Below are positions 1 to 7,798 of a stretch of 36,392 nucleotides of DNA, in pieces. Position numbers and translations under genes: made by a program. Source of the stretch: a bacterium. Lineage in GTDB: Bacteria > Actinomycetota > Acidimicrobiia > Spongiisociales > Spongiisociaceae. Every line of letters starts with the position of its first letter. The first letter of the stretch is position 1. The notes under the pieces were generated by a model. The model did no database searches and was not told the DNA's origin. It worked only from the letters and a program-made list of their open reading frames with translations. The stretch lies in contig JAPOQZ010000091.1 in NCBI GenBank assembly GCA_026710435.1, positions 1 to 36,392 on the forward strand. Direction: 5' to 3'.

Positions 1-150
1 ACACCCACGGCAACAGGCCACATCAACCACATGATCGTGACTGGGCCTGGCTTCACCCGACGGGTGAAGGTCCCGCCGGGCCGAGACGGGATTGTGGAAA
101 TGGCCGTAGTCCCTGGTCAGAAGCTTATATCCCGCACTCTGATCGCCTAG
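1..150 (+). CDS. 3' end of an unidentified gene (partial)
   Basis: Frame 1 is open from the first base to a TAG at 148-150 and gives 49 residues, including the runs HINHMIVTGPGFTRRV and GIVEMAVVPGQ. The composition looks like ordinary protein, with no low-complexity or arginine-rich shadow character. The stop lies just before the hairpin at 155-179, in a convergent arrangement with pyruvate carboxylase. I do not recognise the family. A 49-residue open frame in high-GC DNA can occur by chance, so confidence is moderate. Confidence 0.4.
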   Translation, partial: TPTATGHINHMIVTGPGFTRRVKVPPGRDGIVEMAVVPGQKLISRTLIA

Positions 151-154
151 TGCA

Positions 155-180
155 AACCCCCGCATGAAAAATCGGGGTTA
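155..180. repeat. Hairpin repeat, copy 1 (likely bidirectional terminator)
   Basis: AACCCCCGCATGAA (155-168) is followed after 3 nt by TCGGGG (172-177). CCCCG (158-162) pairs with CGGGG (173-177) around a 10-nt loop, and flanking AA/TT can pair past a bulged C. The element overlaps the TAA of pyruvate carboxylase and lies between two convergent gene ends. The same words with identical spacing recur at 22215-22240, again overlapping a stop codon at a convergent junction. Terminator function is inferred; there is no long T-run. Confidence 0.6.
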
Positions 181-3100
181 ACGCGAGGAGCCGATCACGA
201 CGAGAAGATCCTTGGCCTCGACCTGGCTGCCCGCCTGGACGAGCACCTCCGAGACGCGACCGGGCTCGGGGGCATAGATGGTGCTCTGCATCTTCATCGC
301 CTCGAGCGTCAGCAGTTTCGAGTTGGCCTCGACCTCGTCGCCTGCACTTACGAACAAGCCGGTCACCACGCCGGGTGTCGGTGCCCCCACGTGATCCGGG
401 TTGGTACTGTCGGCCTTCCGGGCGGCCGGACGGTCGGCCTGCAGAGACCTGTCCCGAACACGTACCTCCCTCGGTTGCCCGTTCAGTTCGAAGAAGATGA
501 TCCGGGTCCCGTCCGGTTGCGCCTCTCCTACCGTGTGGAACTTGACGATCAGGCGCTTGCCGGGCTCGATGTCGAACATGCACTCCTCGCCCTCCTCCAA
601 GCCGTAGAAGAAGACCGGTGTTGGCAGCACGCCGACATCCGCATACTTGCGACGGGTCTCGGCGAACTTCGTGAACTCCACCGGGTACAGCAGGTAGCTG
701 AGACCGTCCGCCCAGATCTCCTCCTTTCCCAGCAGTTCAGCCGCTGTCTCCACTGCCGCACCGATATCGGCGCTCGGGAGCCTCGCCCCGGCCCGTCCCT
801 CGATCGGCTCGTTGCGGCACAGGAGGATCTGGCGGACATCCTCGGGCCATCCCCCAGGCGGCTCCCCGAGGGACCCTCGCATCATGTCCACCACCGAGTC
901 CGGGAAACCCACGTTGTGATCGACCGGTAGCCGGCGCACCTCATCACAGTTCATCCCCTTGGAGAGCAGGAAGAGGGCAAGATCTCCCACGACCTTGCTG
1001 GAGGGCGTCACCTTGACGATGTCGCCCAGCAACTGGTTGACATCCGCGTACATCTCCTCGACCTCGCGCCACCGGCTGCCGAGCCCCAACGCGGCTGCCT
1101 GCTGCTGGAGATTCGTGAACTGCCCGCCCGGGATCTCGTGGTCGTAGAGCCGGGCGCTCCCGGACTTGGGCGAGTTGTCGAACGGTCCGTAGTAGGTCCT
1201 CACGGTCTCCCAGTACAGCGAGCACTCGCCGAGCGCCTGCGAGTCGAGTTCGGTGTCGCGGTCAGTGGCCTTGAGTGAGCCTACGATGGTGTTCAGGTTC
1301 GGCTGGCTCGTCGAGCCCGAGACAGCCGCCACCGCGGCGTCGATGATGTCGATGCCGGCCTCGCCGCCCTTGACGAGGGTCGCCGCCTGCACGCCGCTCG
1401 CATCGTGGGTGTGGAAGTGGATAGGAAGACCCACCTCCGCCCGCAACACCCGCACCAACTCGTCGGCCGCGTAGGGGCGGCAGAGTCCGGCCATGTCCTT
1501 GATGCAGAGGATGTGGGTACCCATCGCCTTGAGCCGGTTCGCGAGGTCCACGTAGTAGTTGAGGCTGTACTTGGGCCGTCCGGGATCGAGGAGGTCACCC
1601 GTGTAGCAGATGGCTGCCTCGCAGATGGCATGCGTGCTCCGCACGGCCTCGATCGCCACTTCCATGTTGCTCACGTCGTTGAGCGAATCGAACACCCGGA
1701 ACACATCGATGCCCTGCCGGGCCGACTCGATCGTGAACTCCCGCACGACGTTGTCCGGGTAGCTGGTGTAGCCGACCGCATTGGAGGCCCGCAGCAGCAT
1801 CTGGAAGCAGATGTTGGGAACCGCGTCGCGCAGCACGCGCAGGCGTTCCCAGGGGTCTTCGTGCAGGAAACGGAGGGCGGCGTCGAAGGTGGCCCCTCCC
1901 CACATCTCCAGGCTGAACAGGTTCGGCAGGCGCCGGGCCACGGCCTCCGCCGTTCCGAGCAGGTCATGGGTCCGGACCCGCGTAGCCAGCAGAGATTGGT
2001 GGGCGTCGCGAAACGTCGTGTCCGTTACCAGCAGCCGCTCCTGGTCCCACACCCATTCGGCGAATCTCTCGGGACCGACATCCAACAGGAGGTCGCGGGT
2101 CCCAGGAGGTGGGTTCGCTCCCTTTTGGAAAGGTACCTCCGGCGCCGGCTTGAGGTTCCTGGGGTGCTCCTTGCCTGCCACCGTGGGGTTCCCGTTGAGG
2201 ATCGTGTCACCGATGTAGGCGAGCAAGCGGTTGGCCCGATCGCGGGTAGGCTGCATCTTGAAGAGTTCCGGCGTCTCGTCGAGGAAGTGGGTGGTGACCA
2301 CACCCGTCTGGAAGTCCTCGTGGTTGACCACGTTCCGTAGGAATCCGATGTTCGTCTTGACACCCCGGATCCTGAACTCCTGGAGGGCGCGGTCTGCCCT
2401 CGCACACGCGCCGGGGAGGGTGGAGTCCCAGGACGTGAGCTTGACGAGCAACGAATCGTAGAATGGGCTTAGCACCGCTCCCGCGTAGGCTGTCCCGTCC
2501 AGACGGATGCCCAGTCCTCCGGCAGTCCGGAACGTCTGGAGCCGACCGTAATCGGGAGAGAAGTCGTTCTCAGGGTCCTCGGTGGTGATGCGGCACTGGA
2601 TGGCGGTGCCGCGCCGGGGGATGTCCTCCTGCCGGGGAGTCGACAGGGGCGCCTCGTGGAGGCGGTTTCCTTGCGCCACCAGGATCTGGGACCGGACCAA
2701 GTCGATGCCGGTGACCATCTCGGTAACGGTGTGCTCCACCTGTATCCGGGGGTTCACCTCGATGAAGAACCACTCTCCGGTATCCGCGTCCACCAGGAAC
2801 TCGACCGTGCCCGCATTGACGTAGCCGGTGGTGCGGGCAACCCGAATCGCCGCTGCACAGATCTCCTGCCGCAGTTGCTCGGGGAGATCCGGTGCGGGAG
2901 CAAGCTCGACCACCTTCTGATGTCTCCTCTGGACGGAGCAATCGCGTTCCCAGAGATGAACAACCGATCCGTGGGCGTCAGCCAGGATCTGCACCTCTAT
3001 ATGGCGGGCCCGAGCTATGTAGCGCTCGAGGAACACAGATCCGTCACCGAAGGTGCGCTGGGCCTCCCCTCGGGCTTCCTCCAGACGGCCCAGCAACTCC

Positions 3101-3624
3101 TCGGGGCGCTTGACGACCCGCATACCGCGGCCGCCTCCCCCGAACGAGGCTTTTACGATCAGCGGATAACCGACCGCCTCACCGCTCCGGACGATCTCGC
3201 CGGGATCTTCCGGTGCCAATCCGGTACCAGGCACGGTCGGGACTCCGGCCTTCTCGGCGAGCCGCCGGGCAGCGGTCTTGTCGCCGAGGGCCTCGAGCAG
3301 TTCGGGTGTAGGACCGACGAAGGTGATACCGGCCTCCGCGCAGGCGCGCGAGAAGCGGCTGTTCTCCGATAGGAAACCGTAGCCGGGATGGATGGCATCG
3401 ACCCCTCGCTCCCTGGCAAGGGAAACGATTCCATCGACGTCCAGGTAGGCGGCCACCGGCCCCTTGTCACTACCGACCTCGTAGGCCTCGTCCGCTTTGA
3501 AGCGGTGCAGGCTGTACCGGTCCTCGTTCGAATAGATGGTTGCGGTGCGGAGACCGAGTTCGGTTGCCGCCCGCATGATACGTATGGCAATCTCGCCACG
3601 GTTGGCGACCAGGATCTTCTTCAT
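178..3624 (-). CDS. pyc: Pyruvate carboxylase
   Basis: A 1148-residue biotin enzyme that carboxylates pyruvate to oxaloacetate with ATP and bicarbonate (anaplerosis). The N-terminal ~450 residues are a biotin carboxylase: it begins MKKILVANRGEIAIRI and has an ATP-grasp glycine loop (GGGGRGMRVV). From ~530 comes the HMGL-like carboxyltransferase barrel, starting near LLVTDTTFRDAHQS, followed by the PYC/OADA conserved domain. The C-terminal biotinyl domain carries EAMKM with biotin-accepting Lys at 1111. The length is normal for the single-chain enzyme. The ATG at 3622-3624 fits the family N-terminus. It is transcribed alone, with 359 bp of non-coding DNA upstream and a hairpin at its stop. The single-chain order and the pyruvate-type carboxyltransferase argue against an acetyl- or propionyl-CoA carboxylase subunit. 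Confidence 0.97.
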   Translation of the reverse strand: MKKILVANRGEIAIRIMRAATELGLRTATIYSNEDRYSLHRFKADEAYEVGSDKGPVAAYLDVDGIVSLARERGVDAIHPGYGFLSENSRFSRACAEAGITFVGPTPELLEALGDKTAARRLAEKAGVPTVPGTGLAPEDPGEIVRSGEAVGYPLIVKASFGGGGRGMRVVKRPEELLGRLEEARGEAQRTFGDGSVFLERYIARARHIEVQILADAHGSVVHLWERDCSVQRRHQKVVELAPAPDLPEQLRQEICAAAIRVARTTGYVNAGTVEFLVDADTGEWFFIEVNPRIQVEHTVTEMVTGIDLVRSQILVAQGNRLHEAPLSTPRQEDIPRRGTAIQCRITTEDPENDFSPDYGRLQTFRTAGGLGIRLDGTAYAGAVLSPFYDSLLVKLTSWDSTLPGACARADRALQEFRIRGVKTNIGFLRNVVNHEDFQTGVVTTHFLDETPELFKMQPTRDRANRLLAYIGDTILNGNPTVAGKEHPRNLKPAPEVPFQKGANPPPGTRDLLLDVGPERFAEWVWDQERLLVTDTTFRDAHQSLLATRVRTHDLLGTAEAVARRLPNLFSLEMWGGATFDAALRFLHEDPWERLRVLRDAVPNICFQMLLRASNAVGYTSYPDNVVREFTIESARQGIDVFRVFDSLNDVSNMEVAIEAVRSTHAICEAAICYTGDLLDPGRPKYSLNYYVDLANRLKAMGTHILCIKDMAGLCRPYAADELVRVLRAEVGLPIHFHTHDASGVQAATLVKGGEAGIDIIDAAVAAVSGSTSQPNLNTIVGSLKATDRDTELDSQALGECSLYWETVRTYYGPFDNSPKSGSARLYDHEIPGGQFTNLQQQAAALGLGSRWREVEEMYADVNQLLGDIVKVTPSSKVVGDLALFLLSKGMNCDEVRRLPVDHNVGFPDSVVDMMRGSLGEPPGGWPEDVRQILLCRNEPIEGRAGARLPSADIGAAVETAAELLGKEEIWADGLSYLLYPVEFTKFAETRRKYADVGVLPTPVFFYGLEEGEECMFDIEPGKRLIVKFHTVGEAQPDGTRIIFFELNGQPREVRVRDRSLQADRPAARKADSTNPDHVGAPTPGVVTGLFVSAGDEVEANSKLLTLEAMKMQSTIYAPEPGRVSEVLVQAGSQVEAKDLLVVIGSSR

Positions 3625-3840
3625 ACTTCCAGATTAGAGGGAAAGCTGAACGGGTCGAGTGACCGTCCGAAAGAGGATGGCAGATCGATGTCATGCCAGA
3701 AACCTACCGGCACGATGAGAGGCCCGAGGAACCTCCGCCGACTTCCACCGCACTTCCCCTGACGGATTCGCTCGGTTCCAGCACCTCGGGCCTTCGAGCA
3801 GTACGTTACGCGCAGCCGAGTAGAGAATCAATGCTCATCG

Positions 3841-3946
3841 TACAAACGACAAAAAAAATTTAACGACGATTAAAATCTATAGCCATCAGCCTGGAAAGAG
3901 GTTGTCCACACAATCCCCAGGCCCTGTACACAGTCCCTGGGGACAA
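3841..3946. promoter_or_regulatory. AT-rich tract with DnaA-box-like cluster
   Basis: This lies in the 359-bp gap between pyruvate carboxylase and the YbjN gene, which otherwise shows nothing coding. A 40-bp AT-rich run (3841-3880) contains A8 and TTTAA. Just beside it is TTGTCCACA (3902-3910), matching the high-GC actinobacterial DnaA-box consensus. A one-mismatch copy lies on the other strand (TGGGGACAA, 3938-3946) and a two-mismatch copy at 3924-3932. CCCCAGG (3915-3921) and CCTGGGG (3936-3942) form an inverted repeat between them. It could be a DnaA-responsive site, the pyruvate carboxylase promoter region with a hairpin, or a terminator. No dnaA, dnaN or par gene is near, so a chromosomal origin is not supported. 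Confidence 0.35.
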
Positions 3947-3983
3947 GAAATCGAAGGGTATTTTTCCCAATCACGGACCGGTA

Positions 3984-4406
3984 TCAACGAGCGAAGCCCG
4001 TTCTGATGAGGGGCCTGAACGAGAGCTCGACGAGTTCGTAGAGTTCCGCGAACACGTATTGGAGCGTCTCCTCTGTCGCTCTGTCGGCATCGACGCGGCC
4101 GCACAGGTAGATCCCACCGTCGTTGCCTACCGCAAAATGGACCCGCCAGGAGCGGATGTTACGGATCAGGAGTTGACGGTAGACCTCCTCCAGCCGTCTC
4201 GGCGGCGCCGGCAGTACGTAGGCCTCGAAGCCAACGGTTAGGTCTCCGGGAGTAACCCAAACCGTCGTGAAGTCCCGGGTCTGCTGCGCCATGCGTACCG
4301 CCCATCGCCCCTCCACCAACTCCGCGGCCACAACGTCCGAGTCCGGGTCGGCCACCCAGCTTCCGAACACGACTCCCAGGCGTTCGCGGACCTCAGCGCG
4401 CCCCAT
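3984..4406 (-). CDS. YbjN-domain protein (bacterial sensory transduction regulator-like)
   Basis: About 140 residues, read from the ATG at 4404-4406 (MGRAEVRERLG). The frame stays open further upstream, but that part lies inside the glycosyltransferase gene and looks like shadow. The ATG gives a 14-nt overlap with the upstream mshA, typical of translational coupling. The fold is the YbjN/type III secretion chaperone-like domain, with conserved-looking stretches such as VWVTPGDLTVGFEAYVLPAP and the C-terminal helix ELYELVELSFRPLI. In Mycobacterium a YbjN-domain gene (Rv0487) directly follows mshA (Rv0486), and the same order is seen here. The molecular role of the actinobacterial member is not known. 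No transmembrane or signal segment is visible. Confidence 0.8.
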   Translation of the reverse strand: MGRAEVRERLGVVFGSWVADPDSDVVAAELVEGRWAVRMAQQTRDFTTVWVTPGDLTVGFEAYVLPAPPRRLEEVYRQLLIRNIRSWRVHFAVGNDGGIYLCGRVDADRATEETLQYVFAELYELVELSFRPLIRTGFAR

Positions 4407-5625
4407 CCGCAATACCTCCGTACAACTGAAGGAGCCGATCGGTGGCTGTGGTCCAGCCATACCGGCGTCCCGAACGCAGGGCTCCGGCCGCCAGGTGCTC
4501 CCGCAACGTGGGTGACTCGAGAACCCGCAGCAACGCTTTGCTGTAGTCGGCAGGATCCCATCCATCTACGAGGACACCCGACACGCCGTCCTCGACTACA
4601 TAACGCAGACCCCCGACATTGGCAGCCGCCACCGGGAGTCCCGTAGCCTGGGCCTCGGCAGCGACGAGGCCGAACGACTCGCTGCGAGAGGGAACAACGA
4701 GTACGTCGGCCGCCCTGTAGAAGTCCGGGAGGCGGCGATGCGGTTGTACCCCCCACCAGCTGACCGAGTCCTCCATGCCGAGCCGCCCAACCTTGTCCTC
4801 GATCATCAGGCGCTCGAAGTCACCCGTAGGGCCGCTGGGTCCTCCGACTACCAGCATCCGGACTCCGGCAAGCCGATCGCGAAGTATTCCCAGGGCTTCG
4901 ACGGCGACGTCGAGACCCTTCAGGGCCTGGATACGGCCCACAAACAGCACCGTGGGTGCGTCGTCGAGTCCCAGCCTGCGGCGCGCCGCCCCCGCGTCCC
5001 CAGGACCGAACAGGTCGAGATCGATACCCGGCGGGTTGACGCACAGCCGGCTCGGATCGGCGCCGTAATGATCGATCAACTCGATGGACTCGTACTCGGT
5101 GGCTGCGATCACGCAGTCGGACCGTGCGATTACCTCACTCTCGGCTGCGATCCGCAGCAACGGTTCGGGCGGCTGACCCGGTCGCCGCGTGGCATCCTTG
5201 ACCCGTCCAAGAGTGTGGAACGAGTTGGCGAGCGGCAGCCCTGTAGCCTGCTTGACGATGATCCCGGCCCAACCGGACAACCAGTAGTGGCTATGGACGA
5301 CATCGGTCGGGCTGGCAGACCATCCACCCTCGATCGCATGCGTTATCTCGGCTGCGAAGTCTCCGACCCATTCCATCAGCGCGGAGACAGGAAGGCGCCT
5401 GGCCGGGCCCGCGTCCACATGTGCCACCCGGTAGCCCGCAGGGGTTTCCACCAACCTCCGGATGGCCGGGTCGGCGCGCCTGGTGAAGACCGTCACGTCG
5501 ATCCCGCGCCCGGCGAGGCTGGCTGCCAATTCGTCGATGTAGACGTTCATCCCACCGGCATCACCAGAACCGGGAAGGTCCAGCGGCGAGGTGTGCATCG
5601 ACAGGAAAGCAACTCTCCCGATCAC
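4393..5625 (-). CDS. mshA: D-inositol-3-phosphate glycosyltransferase (mycothiol synthesis)
   Basis: A GT4-family, GT-B fold enzyme of about 410 residues. It is expected to transfer GlcNAc from UDP-GlcNAc to 1L-inositol-1-phosphate, the first committed step of mycothiol synthesis. The N-terminus has the MshA hallmark HTSPLDLPGSGDAGGMNVY (residues 11-29). The C-terminal domain has GRIQALKG (Arg231/Lys236, donor phosphate contacts) and the EX7E pair Glu316/Glu324 in SESFGLVAAEA. The start chosen is GTG at 5623-5625, because homology begins at residue 2-4 and this GTG overlaps the TGA of the upstream gene by 4 nt. The open frame to 5892 is shadow of the upstream gene. The following YbjN gene supports MshA over a sucrose-phosphate-synthase-like paralogue. 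Mycothiol is a strong actinobacterial marker. Confidence 0.9.
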   Translation of the reverse strand: MIGRVAFLSMHTSPLDLPGSGDAGGMNVYIDELAASLAGRGIDVTVFTRRADPAIRRLVETPAGYRVAHVDAGPARRLPVSALMEWVGDFAAEITHAIEGGWSASPTDVVHSHYWLSGWAGIIVKQATGLPLANSFHTLGRVKDATRRPGQPPEPLLRIAAESEVIARSDCVIAATEYESIELIDHYGADPSRLCVNPPGIDLDLFGPGDAGAARRRLGLDDAPTVLFVGRIQALKGLDVAVEALGILRDRLAGVRMLVVGGPSGPTGDFERLMIEDKVGRLGMEDSVSWWGVQPHRRLPDFYRAADVLVVPSRSESFGLVAAEAQATGLPVAAANVGGLRYVVEDGVSGVLVDGWDPADYSKALLRVLESPTLREHLAAGALRSGRRYGWTTATDRLLQLYGGIADGAR

Positions 5626-6545
5626 GTACTGCCCTCCACGACGAACAGCGCACGCCTCCGGGCACCCAGCCGAGACTTGTAGGTCTCGTCTCCCTTCAGG
5701 AAATCGAACACTTCGAGGCCCGCTTCGATTGCCGACCGGATCAACTCGCTCAGGAGCACCACCCCTGGGGAGGCGTGCCGGAAGGCAGGATTGAAGGCAG
5801 AGTTGTAGAGGTAGTACCCGGTGCCGTCCGCGTAGCCGATAGCGGCGGCCGCCAACTTGGAGCCATCGCCGTACAGGGCGTCCAGCCGCCATCCCTCGCC
5901 CGCCAGCAGACCGGAGAACATGGCGGCCATCCGATCGGTCATGAACCGGCCCTTGCTGCCCGGCGACATCCGGTGCAGGCGGAAGAACTCCTCGATGGCC
6001 GGGCCGGACTCGGTGGAACGATGCAGGCGCACGGGTCCGACTGAAGACTCGAACCGGCGCCGCTTGCGGCGTGTCTCGTGGCGTTCCTTCTTGCCGATCA
6101 TGCCGAGATACTCGTCGAAGGAGTCGGGCAGTCTGAGGACCGCGGTCGTCGTGTGCGGCGCTGTGCGGTAGTCGATCCCCGCCTGGCTCAGAGCCGCGGC
6201 GAATACATCGGCGGCCTCGATGGGGAGCGAATCGAAGCGGAACTCCCTACCCGCTGAAGATCGCCGGAACTCGGCCACCAGTAGGTCGATCGCTTCACCA
6301 ACCGGCGAGCGGTAGTCGACCAGATCCTCATGCCCCAACAGACTGACACGGCCGGCAACCTCTGTCAGAACGGCTTCGCCTCGTTCATCGGCCAGGATTA
6401 GGGGAACCTGGTCCGGTTGACCCGTATGACGCCAGACGGTGTCGAGAAAGTGTCGACTGGCAAATGGACCGACGCGTGGCGCCACCGGAAGGAGATGATC
6501 CGGGGTGGGCCCGAAGCTCAACCGATTGCGAATGTCCGCTACCAC
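5622..6545 (-). CDS. GNAT-fold acyltransferase of the BioF2-like / CelD-like type
   Basis: A 307-residue cytosolic protein with no signal peptide. The central and C-terminal part resembles the Acetyltransf_6 (BioF2-like, CelD/FemAB-related) domain. It has a basic helix after LGMIGKKERHETRRKRRRFE (about 148-167), a region binding an acyl donor such as acyl-CoA or aminoacyl-tRNA, and the typical terminal motif VFDFLKGDETYKSRLGA. Such proteins transfer acyl or aminoacyl groups in polysaccharide, peptidoglycan or thiol metabolism, and the substrate cannot be read from sequence. It overlaps mshA by 4 nt, so co-expression with mycothiol synthesis is likely. However, it is not recognisably MshD, which has two tandem GNAT domains of a different subfamily. 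The GTG start at 6545 is the best available but its ribosome site is poorly spaced. Confidence 0.72.
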   Translation of the reverse strand: MVADIRNRLSFGPTPDHLLPVAPRVGPFASRHFLDTVWRHTGQPDQVPLILADERGEAVLTEVAGRVSLLGHEDLVDYRSPVGEAIDLLVAEFRRSSAGREFRFDSLPIEAADVFAAALSQAGIDYRTAPHTTTAVLRLPDSFDEYLGMIGKKERHETRRKRRRFESSVGPVRLHRSTESGPAIEEFFRLHRMSPGSKGRFMTDRMAAMFSGLLAGEGWRLDALYGDGSKLAAAAIGYADGTGYYLYNSAFNPAFRHASPGVVLLSELIRSAIEAGLEVFDFLKGDETYKSRLGARRRALFVVEGST

Positions 6546-6600
6546 GACGGCGCCACCTTCCTCAACCGAAGCAACTCTCCACCCTCCACTGCCCGTCTCA

Positions 6601-7707
6601 TCAGCAGACCCGGGCGAGGGTCGGGTAGGGATTCACCGGCGCTCGGGTCCTTCCGCTCGGATGTAACTGGAAGTGCACGTGCGGAGCACCGCCGTACGCA
6701 TTTCCGGTGTTCCCGTTGTAGGCGATGATCTGGCCCCTGGTCACCCGAACACCGTTCTGGATGCCCCTGGCGTAACCGTCGAGGTGGGCATAGTAGTAGT
6801 CCACCCCGTTGTCAGCCGACAGCCAGATCCCAATGCCGCCCAGTCCGCCCCTAGTCAATGTAATCGAGCCCGCGGACACGGCCACCACAGGCTGCCGCTT
6901 CGGGGCAAAGAGGTCGTTCCCCCTGTGCGTACGGCCACCCGAACGGGGAAACCCCCAATCGTTGATGAAGGAGGTGGCCCCTGGGTTCATCGGACACACG
7001 AAGCCGGGAGTAAGCGACGAGGGAACACCCCCAGATCCTCCGGAACGGCGGGCCGCCTCGAGTGCCCTGGCCCTAGCCAACTCGGCCTGACGTTGCTGGT
7101 ACAGGCGCTGGCACTCACCTTTCAGTTGGCGGGCGGCGTTCAGTGCATCGTCCGTGGCACCCGCGAGCACCAGCGCCAGCCGGTGTGCCTCAGCCTCCAG
7201 CACCAGCAGTTGGGTTGTCTGCCCGTCGAGTTCCTCCTGCATAGTCTCGGTCTCCGAAACTATGACCCGGAGCCGGTCCACCGCAGCCACCTTCTCATTG
7301 GTAATCACCTTCAGGAACTCCTGAGCCGTGACCAGTTCCTCGAGCGAACGCGTCTGCAGGACGAGTCCGCTTATCTCGGTGCCTGCTGCCATGTATGCCT
7401 CCACGGCCCATTCCACTACCCCGTCCCGAAGTTCCTCCAATTCCTCCTGCCGCTCGGCGATCTGTTCGATCAACCGATCAGCCCGGTCGGAGGTCAGCTC
7501 GCGGTCCGCGTAGAGGGCCGCGTATTCGGCCTGCGCTGCGTTCCGCTCCTCGATTGCAGCATCGAGTTGTTGCTTGGCCTCCCGGTATTCGCCACATGCC
7601 TCATCCACCTCTGCCTCGGTGACGGCCGAGGACGGAAGGGAACCGGTCAGGGACACTACAACCACTAGCGCGCCCACCAGAATCGGCTGGACCCAAGTCC
7701 TCATCAT
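6601..7707 (-). CDS. Secreted coiled-coil M23-family peptidoglycan peptidase
   Basis: 368 residues. A signal peptide (about 1-28, ending near SSAVTEA) shows export. A long coiled coil (about 30-225, rich in Glu, Ala, Gln and Arg) is followed by a Gly/Ser linker and a C-terminal LytM/M23 zinc metallopeptidase domain. The zinc and catalytic motifs are complete: His261 and Asp265 in HRGND, His308 in YAHLDGY, and His343/His345 in HVHF. It should therefore be an active endopeptidase, unlike degenerate EnvC/NlpD factors. The layout matches EnvC/FtsEX-activated or RipA-like cell-wall hydrolases, so a role in septum cleavage or wall growth is likely. It lies between the GNAT-fold gene (55 nt downstream) and the MoaD-fusion gene. 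Two adjacent ATGs (7702-7707) make the exact start uncertain by one codon. Confidence 0.88.
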   Translation of the reverse strand: MMRTWVQPILVGALVVVVSLTGSLPSSAVTEAEVDEACGEYREAKQQLDAAIEERNAAQAEYAALYADRELTSDRADRLIEQIAERQEELEELRDGVVEWAVEAYMAAGTEISGLVLQTRSLEELVTAQEFLKVITNEKVAAVDRLRVIVSETETMQEELDGQTTQLLVLEAEAHRLALVLAGATDDALNAARQLKGECQRLYQQRQAELARARALEAARRSGGSGGVPSSLTPGFVCPMNPGATSFINDWGFPRSGGRTHRGNDLFAPKRQPVVAVSAGSITLTRGGLGGIGIWLSADNGVDYYYAHLDGYARGIQNGVRVTRGQIIAYNGNTGNAYGGAPHVHFQLHPSGRTRAPVNPYPTLARVC

Positions 7708-7798
7708 CGAGAGCGAGGGTAGTGGGACCGCTGCCCAACCAGCCGATCATCCGTGTTCGGTGCCGGGTAAGAGTCCAGTTAGGCCACAAGGACGGAGT

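Noticed and set aside
1405..2340. Long + strand open frame (311 codons) opposite pyruvate carboxylase
   Set aside because: It is a mirror frame of a clear enzyme gene, rich in His, Arg and Val as expected for high-GC antisense shadow, with no domain.
3841..3983. Chromosomal origin of replication
   Set aside because: There are DnaA-box-like words and an AT-rich tract, but no dnaA, dnaN, gyr or par genes and too few boxes for an actinobacterial oriC.
4738..5682. 314-codon + strand frame opposite mshA
   Set aside because: Shadow of mshA, whose motifs are intact; the product has no coherent fold signature.
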